Source of the DNA: Akkermansiaceae bacterium
Lineage (GTDB): Bacteria; Verrucomicrobiota; Verrucomicrobiia; Verrucomicrobiales; Akkermansiaceae
Assembly: GCA_025457805.1 (NCBI GenBank)
Contig: JALOTR010000244.1
Span: forward strand, 1 to 5,479
Length of the DNA: 5,479 nt
Reading direction: 5' to 3'
The translations under genes were made by a program, and so were the position numbers. The notes below the pieces were generated by a model. That model saw only the letters and a program-made list of their open reading frames with translations. It searched no databases and had not been told where the DNA came from. This document shows positions 1 through 5,051 of the stretch, piece by piece (within the stretch, counting starts at the first letter, position 1; each line of letters starts with the position of its first letter).

Positions 1-866
1 TCGGACGGCCGGACCGCTTTTGGCACATGATGCCGTTCATCGGAAAGTTCAACTGGCCGATCTCGATGCTCACTTGGGATGTGATCGTGCTGAATGGCTA
101 TTTACTCCTCAATCTGCACATCTGCGGCTATATGCTTTACAAGCGGTTCTTGGGTGAAAAACCGGACAAGCGTTGGTATGTGCCCTTCGTATTCTTGAGC
201 ATCGCATGGGCGATCTCGATCCACACCGTCACGGCCTTCCTCTATTGCGGACTTGGGGGGCGTCCTTTCTGGAACACCGCACTCATGGCTCCGCGCTTCC
301 TGACATCCGCCTTTGTTGCGGGGCCGGCATTCATCATCGTTGTGTTGCAACTGATCCGTCGCATGAGCCGGATGAGAATTGGTCCTGGTTCCATCCAGAC
401 GCTGGTGGCCATCATGCGCATCACCATTCTGATCGATCTGCTGATGCTGGGTTCCGAGGTTTTCACCGCGCTCTATACCGGCGGCGCGCACTCAACCGCC
501 ATCAAGTATCTCTTCTTCGGGCATGGTGATCTCAACGCGCTCGTGCCATGGACCTGGGTGTCGCTCGCCTTCATGGTCATCGCTGCCGTGCTCCTGATGC
601 GTCCAAAGGTGCATGAGCACCTGCGCACACTGGATGTCGCCTGCGTGCTGGCATTCGTGGGAATCTGGATCGAAAAAGGTATGGGGCTGATCATCCCCGG
701 CTTCGTGCCGTCCACGCTTCACGAGTGGGTCGAATACATCCCGAGCGCCATGGAATGGAAAGTCATGGCTGGCATCTGGGCTGCCGGACTGATGGTTTAC
801 ACCCTGCTGCTCAAGATCGCCATTCCGGTCTTTACGGGTAACGTGTCCGGCAAGCGTGTGAACTGA
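1..866 (+). CDS. NrfD/PsrC/DsrP-family membrane anchor subunit (3' part)
   Basis: This is an integral membrane subunit that anchors an oxidoreductase and exchanges electrons with the quinone pool. The frame is open from base 3 to the window edge and reads GRPDRFWHMMPFIGK before and through the ATG at 27. That ATG is therefore internal and the gene starts outside the window. About 287 residues are visible, with roughly seven hydrophobic segments. Numbered from the Met at 27 they lie near 15-38, 51-75, 92-111, 123-149, 171-191, 203-222 and 246-269. The stretches SIHTVTAFLYCGLGGRPFWN and MAPRFLTSAFVAGPA are typical of NrfD-like anchors of the DsrP/HybB/PsrC kind. The tail GNVSGKRVN is hydrophilic. 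Moco genes begin 9 bases downstream, so the partner is probably a molybdoenzyme, which is inference. The substrate cannot be told from the anchor alone. The family call is firm; the subfamily is not. Confidence 0.88.
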   Translation, partial: GRPDRFWHMMPFIGKFNWPISMLTWDVIVLNGYLLLNLHICGYMLYKRFLGEKPDKRWYVPFVFLSIAWAISIHTVTAFLYCGLGGRPFWNTALMAPRFLTSAFVAGPAFIIVVLQLIRRMSRMRIGPGSIQTLVAIMRITILIDLLMLGSEVFTALYTGGAHSTAIKYLFFGHGDLNALVPWTWVSLAFMVIAAVLLMRPKVHEHLRTLDVACVLAFVGIWIEKGMGLIIPGFVPSTLHEWVEYIPSAMEWKVMAGIWAAGLMVYTLLLKIAIPVFTGNVSGKRVN

Positions 867-875
867 ATTGCTGCC

Positions 876-1838
876 ATGGACCCTTTCGGACGCCATATCG
901 ACTATCTCCGCATCTCGGTCACCGACCGCTGCAATGAGCGCTGCCTCTACTGCATGCCGGAGGGCTACAAAGGCTGGGCGCAACGTGCGGATCACCTGAC
1001 TGCGGATGAAATCCTGCGCATCGTCGAAAACTCCACCGCGCTGGGTTTCAGAAAATTCCGCCTCACGGGTGGCGAGCCGCTGGTGCGCAAGGACATTGTT
1101 GAGATCGCTCGCCGTATTTGGGAACTGCCCGGCGTGCAGACACTCGGGATTTCCACCAATGGCTTGCTGCTCAAGGAACTTGCCGTGCCATTGAAACAAG
1201 CCGGCGTGCGCTCGGTAAACATCAGCCTCGATTCCCTCGATGCCGCCATCTATCAGAAACTCACCGGCGGGAGACTTGAAATTGCGCTCGAAGGAATCGC
1301 CGCCGCCGCTGCCGCTGGATTCGAAGTCGTGAAGCTCAATTGTGTCCTCTTGCGCGGGATCAATGAGGATCAAATCGTGCCGCTCGCCCGATTCGGTGCC
1401 ACCCTCGGCATGCCGGTTCGCTTCATCGAGTTGATGCCACTGGCCTCGGGAGGTCCGATCCATGATGGGCACTTTTTTTCCATCACCGAAGCCATGGAGC
1501 GCCTCGCCTCCCACGACCCGCTGGAACTCGCCAACGACAAACCTCATGGCCACGGCCCGGCACGATACTATCGTTTTCGTGGAGCGCACGTCGGTTTCAT
1601 CGGCTCAATCACCTGCGCGGATTTCTGCAAAGACTGCAACAAACTCCGCCTGACGGCCGATGGCAAACTCCGCCCCTGCCTTGGCCGCCACGGGGAGATC
1701 GATCTGCTTCCTGCCCTGCGCGGAGAAACGGAATCCATCTCCCATGCCATCCACGAGGCCATCGCCAACAAGCCGGAAAACCATTCCTTTGCGGATGATT
1801 TTCAAGTAAACCGGCCGATGACAGCGATCGGTGGATGA
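876..1838 (+). CDS. moaA: GTP 3',8-cyclase MoaA (radical SAM)
   Basis: MoaA carries out the first step of Moco synthesis. It is a radical-SAM enzyme that rearranges GTP to 3',8-cyclo-7,8-dihydro-GTP, the substrate of MoaC. The protein has 320 residues, the usual length. The SAM-binding [4Fe-4S] motif is C19-x3-C23-x2-C26 (CNERCLYC), followed by the GGEP motif at 65-68. The second, GTP-binding cluster is supplied by C251, C254 and C268 in FCKDCNKLRLTADGKLRPC. The protein ends in the conserved Gly-Gly (MTAIGG, 319-320), which in this family reaches into the active site. An additional cysteine, C247, lies just before the second cluster; homologues I recall usually have another residue there. The ATG at 876 gives the classic N-terminus (FGRHIDYLRISVTDRCN). 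No Shine-Dalgarno is visible. The gene is 9 bases after, and in the same reading frame as, the upstream membrane subunit, suggesting co-transcription. Confidence 0.97.
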   Translation: MDPFGRHIDYLRISVTDRCNERCLYCMPEGYKGWAQRADHLTADEILRIVENSTALGFRKFRLTGGEPLVRKDIVEIARRIWELPGVQTLGISTNGLLLKELAVPLKQAGVRSVNISLDSLDAAIYQKLTGGRLEIALEGIAAAAAAGFEVVKLNCVLLRGINEDQIVPLARFGATLGMPVRFIELMPLASGGPIHDGHFFSITEAMERLASHDPLELANDKPHGHGPARYYRFRGAHVGFIGSITCADFCKDCNKLRLTADGKLRPCLGRHGEIDLLPALRGETESISHAIHEAIANKPENHSFADDFQVNRPMTAIGG

Positions 1839-1871
1839 GTCCTTGGACAATCCGGTCTGACTACAACCCTC

Positions 1872-2366
1872 ATGCAAGAATCCTTCACTTCCGCATTCAC
1901 CCACATCCGGGATGGCACCCCTGCGATGGTCGATGTTTCGGGCAAGGAATCGAACAAACGCACCGCTGTCGCGCAGGTTCGTGTGGAACTCGGCTCGGAA
2001 ATCATCCGCCGTTTTGAAAACAACGACCTGCAAGGACCGAAAGGCCCGGTGCTGCAAACCGCGATCATCGCTGGCACCATGGCCATCAAGAAAACCAGCG
2101 AGCTGATTCCGTTTTGTCATCCACTGCCCATCGAGAATTGCAGGTTTGAAATCATCCCGGATGCCAAGGGTCTGGTCATTCGTTGCGAAGTCACCACCAC
2201 CGGCAAAACCGGTGTCGAGATGGAGGCCATGACCGGGGCCTCCGTTGCAGCCCTGACGGTTTATGATATGTGCAAGGCCATGAACAAGGCGATCCGGATT
2301 CTCGACCTTCACCTCGTTTCCAAAACCGGCGGCAAGTCCGGAGATTACCAGGCATCGATTCCATGA
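1872..2366 (+). CDS. moaC: Cyclic pyranopterin monophosphate synthase MoaC
   Basis: MoaC converts the MoaA product into cyclic pyranopterin monophosphate in the cytoplasm, normally as a hexamer. The 164-residue product matches the family length. Recognisable blocks are MVDVSGKE at 19-26, the IPFCHPLPIE motif near 79-88, TGKTGVEMEAMTGASVAAL around 110-128, YDMCKAMNK at 131-139 and KTGGKSGDY at 151-159. Residues K57, D132, K135 and K151 line up by eye with catalytic or substrate-binding Lys/Asp positions known from the E. coli enzyme. The gene starts 33 bases after moaA. Its stop codon overlaps the mobA start as ATGA, so translation of the two is probably coupled. The upstream bases show no clear ribosome-binding site. 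The assignment is secure. Confidence 0.97.
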   Translation: MQESFTSAFTHIRDGTPAMVDVSGKESNKRTAVAQVRVELGSEIIRRFENNDLQGPKGPVLQTAIIAGTMAIKKTSELIPFCHPLPIENCRFEIIPDAKGLVIRCEVTTTGKTGVEMEAMTGASVAALTVYDMCKAMNKAIRILDLHLVSKTGGKSGDYQASIP

Positions 2367-2971
2367 AAACCCAAGCCAATCCAACGCTTTGTGGGCTCGT
2401 CCTTGCAGGGGGGCGCAGCACACGCATGGGCCATGACAAGGCGGCGCTTGTTCATCCGGACGGCCGCACGCTTGCGCGCAGGTGCCATGATTTGCTGGTC
2501 GAGGCCGGATGCGATCGAGTCGTGCTTTCTCTTCGGCACGATCAGGCTCTTCCTTCGGGATTCGGCGATGGCTTCATGCCCGATGTCATCCGGGATCCAG
2601 AGGGAGGCAGCGAGGGGCCTCTCGTTGGTATCCTTTCTGCCATGCAGCGGTTTCCTGATGCCGACTGGCTGGTGCTTGCTTGTGACCTTCCGCGTCTTGA
2701 CCCCGCCACATTGAATCATCTGCTATCATCAAGAATCGCGGGTGAGATGTTCCTTTCCTTCCGCAGCGAGTTTGATGGTCTGCCCGAGCCGCTCTGCGCC
2801 CTTTACGCCGCGGGAGCGCTGGCAGTGCTACAACAAGCTCAAATCGATGGCATCCGTTGCCCGCGCAAGGTGCTCATCCGCCATGCTTGCCGCTTGTTGG
2901 AGCCGGTGTCGCCACGCGCTCTCGACAATGCCAACACGCCCGAAGATTGGAAAAGCGCCCGCCAGCCATGA
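2363..2971 (+). CDS. mobA: Molybdenum cofactor guanylyltransferase MobA
   Basis: MobA transfers GMP from GTP to molybdopterin or Mo-cofactor, giving the MGD form used by DMSO-reductase-family enzymes. The ATG at 2363 is chosen because it overlaps the moaC stop (ATGA) and places the nucleotide-binding motif LAGGRSTRMGHDKA at residues 14-27, as expected. A further ATG at 2270 would add 31 residues with no family similarity, wholly inside moaC. The product is 202 residues, close to the usual 190-210. Other family marks are GPLVGI at 85-90, the metal-binding CDLP at 107-110, PEPL at 141-144 and the C-terminal NTPED at 191-195. A related cytidylyltransferase (MocA) is possible from the fold alone. 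MobA is preferred from the length, the C-terminal NTPED motif and the neighbouring anchor subunit. Confidence 0.93.
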   Translation: MKTQANPTLCGLVLAGGRSTRMGHDKAALVHPDGRTLARRCHDLLVEAGCDRVVLSLRHDQALPSGFGDGFMPDVIRDPEGGSEGPLVGILSAMQRFPDADWLVLACDLPRLDPATLNHLLSSRIAGEMFLSFRSEFDGLPEPLCALYAAGALAVLQQAQIDGIRCPRKVLIRHACRLLEPVSPRALDNANTPEDWKSARQP

Positions 2972-3213
2972 ACACAACCTATCAGATCAGCTATTTCGGC
3001 ATACTTGCCGAGCGCCGGGGACTTGCTGCCGAAACCCTCAGTCATCCCGCCACCGATGTCAGCGCATTGTTTGAAGAGGTGAACAATGCCCATCAACTTG
3101 GATTCGCCACATCGGATCTCCGTGCTGCCGTCAACGACGAGTTTGTGAGTTGGGATCAACCGCTCAAGGATGGCGATCGCATCGCATTCCTTCCGCCGAT
3201 GTCCGGCGGTTAA
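2968..3213 (+). CDS. moaD: Molybdopterin synthase sulfur carrier subunit MoaD
   Basis: MoaD is a small ubiquitin-like protein. Its C-terminal glycine is adenylylated and thiocarboxylated, and it then donates sulfur to precursor Z within the MoaD-MoaE complex. The product has 81 residues, typical of the family. It ends VNDEFVSWDQPLKDGDRIAF and then LPPMSGG, with the required terminal Gly-Gly at 80-81. The ATG at 2968 overlaps the mobA stop (ATGA), the second such coupling in the cluster. A longer reading from 2857 would be inside mobA and is not supported. The MoaE gene follows after 18 bases, in the same reading frame. The activating enzyme MoeB/MoaZ is not in the window and must be supplied elsewhere. 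Confidence 0.96.
   Translation: MNTTYQISYFGILAERRGLAAETLSHPATDVSALFEEVNNAHQLGFATSDLRAAVNDEFVSWDQPLKDGDRIAFLPPMSGG
3193..3209 (+). terminator. GC-rich hairpin at the end of moaD, possible attenuator
   Basis: CCGCCG (3193-3198) pairs perfectly with CGGCGG (3204-3209) around a five-base loop. It is followed by the T-rich stretch TTAATTCTTT. This has the outline of an intrinsic terminator between moaD and moaE. However, the stem is made by the codons of the conserved PPMSGG tail (Pro-Pro CCGCCG, Gly-Gly GGCGGT), so it may be only a by-product of the protein sequence. The T-run is interrupted. At most it would reduce, not stop, readthrough into moaE. Confidence 0.2.
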
Positions 3214-3231
3214 TTCTTTCGAAAAGCCACC

Positions 3232-4167
3232 ATGCCCGCTGAAATCCGTTTCACCCTCACTGAACAAACCATCGATGTCGCAGCATTGTTGGCTGAACTC
3301 CATGATCCCTCAGCGGGAGCGGAGGTGACATTCGATGGCCGGGTGAGAAACCACAATGATGGCCAGGCAGTGAACATGCTGGAATACCAGGCATATCCTG
3401 CACTCGCCAAAGCGACCGGCATTCGCATCCTTGAGGAAGAATCCGCCAGGCATGGCATCCAGCGTGCGATTGCAGTCCATCGGACCGGACATCTGGCCAT
3501 CGGAGAATCCGCCGTTTGGGTGGGGGTGGCCTCCGCTCACCGCGCGGCGGCTTTTGCGGCCACGCAAGCGATCATGGAACGCTTGAAATATGAACTGCCG
3601 GTATGGAAAAAAGAAACCTATGCCGATAGCCGCACCGAGTGGGTGGGTCCTGATAACAAATCCGCGATCACGGGACGCCCGAAAGACATCACTCCGGAAT
3701 GGGACGCGTGCCTACTGGAAATCTGGATTTCCCCTGGCAATGACTTCCGCGGTCATCATGGCATGGAGCGCGGAACGCATGGAATCGAGAGCTTGAAGCA
3801 AGTCGAATGTGTGGCTGGGATGGGGCTCAAGGGTGACCGCTATTTCGGCTACAAACCGGACTTCAAGGGGCAGGTCACATTCTTTGCCGCCGAGGCTGTA
3901 GATGCGGTGCGCAAGCACTTCAAGTGCCCGGATCTATCAAGCAGCGAGTTCCGCCGGAATCTCATCGTCCGCGGAGTCGATCTTTCGGATTGGATCGGAA
4001 AACGATTCCGGTTCCAAGGAGTCGAGTTCGAAGGCAGTGAGGAATGCAAACCCTGCTATTGGATGGACGAGGCAGTGGCTCCCGGAGTGGAGGAATTTCT
4101 CAAATCCCACTTTCGCGGTGGCTTGCGAGCGAGGATTCTGAGTGATGGAATCCTGAGGATTTCTTGA
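3232..4167 (+). CDS. moaE: Molybdopterin synthase catalytic subunit MoaE fused to a MOSC domain
   Basis: This is a two-domain protein of 311 residues, about twice a normal MoaE (about 140-150). Residues 1-145 are MoaE, the subunit that binds the pterin precursor and receives sulfur from MoaD. They show FDGRVRNHNDG at 34-44, HRTGHLAIGESAV at 83-95, SAHRAAAFAA at 101-110 and LKYELPVWKKE at 118-128. K119 and K126 match the catalytic lysines of E. coli MoaE. After a linker (about 146-159), residues 160-311 form a MOSC domain: GLKGDRYFG at 198-206, the FRRNLIVRGVDLSDWIGKRF block at 240-259, and ECKPC with C272 and C275, where MOSC proteins carry their conserved cysteine. MOSC domains are known from Moco sulfurases and Moco-binding proteins. 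A role in handling or sulfurating the new cofactor is inference. The reading frame is unbroken across the junction. The start has a CCACC context and no Shine-Dalgarno. Confidence 0.93.
   Translation: MPAEIRFTLTEQTIDVAALLAELHDPSAGAEVTFDGRVRNHNDGQAVNMLEYQAYPALAKATGIRILEEESARHGIQRAIAVHRTGHLAIGESAVWVGVASAHRAAAFAATQAIMERLKYELPVWKKETYADSRTEWVGPDNKSAITGRPKDITPEWDACLLEIWISPGNDFRGHHGMERGTHGIESLKQVECVAGMGLKGDRYFGYKPDFKGQVTFFAAEAVDAVRKHFKCPDLSSSEFRRNLIVRGVDLSDWIGKRFRFQGVEFEGSEECKPCYWMDEAVAPGVEEFLKSHFRGGLRARILSDGILRIS
4132..4154 (+). terminator. Hairpin at the 3' end of moaE-MOSC, possible weak terminator
   Basis: AGGATTC (4132-4138) and GAATCCT (4148-4154) form a perfect 7-bp stem with a nine-base loop, inside the last codons of the fusion gene. 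A second small hairpin, GGCTT-CAG-AAGCC (4171-4183), follows three bases after the stop codon. Neither is followed by a good U-run, so a Rho-independent terminator is only suggested. This is nevertheless the expected place for the end of the operon. Confidence 0.2.
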
Positions 4168-4178
4168 ACTGGCTTCAG

Positions 4179-4217
4179 AAGCCGCCTCTCAAAGCCGCCT
4201 CTCAAAGCCGCCTCAGA
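4179..4217. repeat. 13-bp tandem repeat, nearly three copies
   Basis: The unit AAGCCGCCTCTCA occurs exactly at 4179-4191 and 4192-4204. A third copy at 4205-4217 reads AAGCCGCCTCAGA, differing only in its last three bases. The array starts 11 bases after the MoaE-MOSC stop. Because 13 is not a multiple of three it would not give a repeated peptide, so it looks non-coding. Its first AAGCC also forms the right arm of the small hairpin at 4171-4183. Slipped-strand duplication is the simplest origin. Confidence 0.85.
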
Positions 4218-4218
4218 G

Positions 4219-4272
4219 TTCTGGTGCCTTGATAGTTGCCCAATAACCAGCAATTCACCTGACGCACCAGAA
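4219..4272. repeat. 9-bp perfect inverted repeat enclosing 36 bases
   Basis: TTCTGGTGC (4219-4227) is the exact reverse complement of GCACCAGAA (4264-4272). Between them TTGC (4236-4239) can pair with GCAA (4250-4253), giving a possible nested stem. The element directly follows the 13-bp repeats. It could be an RNA hairpin in the 3' trailer of the operon or the ends of a very small mobile-element remnant. Nothing in the sequence decides between these. Confidence 0.5.
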
Positions 4273-4445
4273 ATCCCATGTGCAAACGTGATGCTCGCCG
4301 TGCCCTCGTATGTCCCGCCTGCGGTTTGGTCGTGACTGGTAACCTATTTGTTCGCTTGCTCGTGACGCCGAATTGATGAGTTTTTGAACTCTCTTGTCCC
4401 GAGGATCGGCGCCTTTAACATCACAAACAATTGATTGCAAGTGAC

Positions 4446-4968
4446 TTGCCGATTCTCATGCTGGTTTCACCTAAAATGAAACCCACACCCCTGCGGTTTT
4501 TATGGCGATATGAAACGCGAGTGCCGCTGTTCGACACGGCAGATTGAAAACTACCGTCAACGCATATCCGGCCCGCTGTTAGATCGGATCGATTTGCATG
4601 TGGAAGTGCCTTTGGTGGACTTCCGTGAGTTAACATCCAACACGTCAGTCGGCGAAAACTCCGCGACCATCCGCGAGCGCGTGATCCAGGCCCGGAACAT
4701 CCAGCAGGAACGCTTCCGCAAATCCGGCAACACCACCAACTCCTCCATGAGCCCGCGGCAGATGAAGACCCATTGCCAGATCGATTCCGAGGCATCCGGC
4801 TATCTCGAACACGCCATGGAGGAGATGAATTTCAGCGCCCGCGCCCACGACCGCATCCTCAAAGTGGCACGCACTCTCGCAGACCTGGCGGGGTCCGTGA
4901 ACATCCGGCCAAATGATGTGTTAGAGGCAATTCAATACCGTTCGCTGGATCGGAAGCTGTTTTCGTGA
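4446..4968 (+). pseudogene. comM: ComM/YifB Mg-chelatase-like AAA+ ATPase, C-terminal remnant
   Basis: ComM/YifB proteins are about 500-residue hexameric AAA+ helicases involved in branch migration during natural transformation. Only the C-terminal third remains. From 4492 the frame reads CGFYGDMKRECRCSTRQIE, then GPLLDRIDLHVEVP, PRQMKTHC, FSARAHDRILKVARTLADL and AIQYRSLDRKL, ending at a TGA at 4966-4968. These are the family's Cys-rich insert, the second half of the AAA+ core and the C-terminal Mg_chelatase_C domain. The ATG at 4510 lies within the conserved GDMKREC stretch, so it is not the ancestral start. Upstream in a different frame, MLVSPKMKPTP (4458-4490) resembles the preceding FMLVAAMNPTP-like family segment, which implies a +1 shift in the C-run at 4488-4491. 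Walker A and B and the N-terminal domain are absent. The well-kept C-terminal part suggests recent loss. An independently translated fragment from 4510 cannot be excluded. Confidence 0.82.
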
Positions 4969-5051
4969 GTTCGACCGTTCTAAGTATATCACCAGATCGG
5001 TGGGAGTGCGATTTCGCCGTCTCTGGCACAACGATCATGCGGAAACATCTC
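4969..5051. other. Convergent intergenic spacer with imperfect hairpin
   Basis: This 83-base spacer separates the comM remnant from the convergent response-regulator gene. CCAGA (4992-4996) can pair with TCTGG (5022-5026), with an inner GCGA/TCGC stem at 5008-5017, making an imperfect stem-loop readable from either strand. There is no clear T-run on either side, so a bidirectional terminator is only suggested. Confidence 0.25.

Larger units (their letters stand above)
4168..4445. other. Non-coding gap between the moa operon and the comM remnant
   Basis: No gene is supported in this 278-base stretch. All three plus frames have stops. The minus-strand frames are short, lack family similarity that I can recognise, and change frame from one segment to another. 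It contains a 13-bp tandem repeat, a short hairpin next to the MoaE-MOSC stop, and a 9-bp inverted repeat, each listed separately. The near-repeat of TTGAACT at 4164-4170 and 4384-4390 could be a chance match or a trace of an insertion or deletion. The stretch ends where the similarity to ComM/YifB begins, so it probably contains the junction of the event that removed the comM 5' part. Confidence 0.6.

Noticed and set aside
810..876. Molybdenum-cofactor riboswitch before moaA
   Set aside because: moaA starts 9 bases after a coding region, leaving no room for the leader structure expected of that riboswitch.
492..1589. 365-residue minus-strand open frame
   Set aside because: It is antisense to the membrane anchor and moaA, both of which are strongly supported. 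Its His/Asp/Gly-rich composition is what the reverse complement of GC-biased codons gives.
2270..2362. Longer mobA start at 2270
   Set aside because: It would add 31 residues without family similarity, wholly inside moaC. The ATG at 2363 gives the standard N-terminus and an ATGA overlap.
1605..2423. 272-residue minus-strand open frame
   Set aside because: It is antisense to moaA and moaC, both securely identified, and shows no family motif.
2857..2967. Longer moaD start at 2857
   Set aside because: It would add 37 unrelated residues inside mobA. The ATG at 2968 gives the standard 81-residue MoaD.
4179..4217. CRISPR array
   Set aside because: The repeats are only 13 bp and directly adjacent, without spacers, and no cas gene is present.
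4255..4440. 61-residue minus-strand open frame downstream of the moa operon
   Set aside because: It has no recognisable family, no ribosome-binding site and an Arg-rich composition typical of a shadow frame. A neighbouring minus frame reads AGGTYEGTASITFAHG, like a beta-repeat protein, but it has an in-frame TAG just upstream and fades into the 13-bp repeats. The likeness is too slight to call.
4421..4795. 124-residue minus-strand open frame over the comM remnant
   Set aside because: The plus strand carries clear ComM/YifB motifs here. The minus frame is Ser/Arg/Trp-rich with no family likeness.
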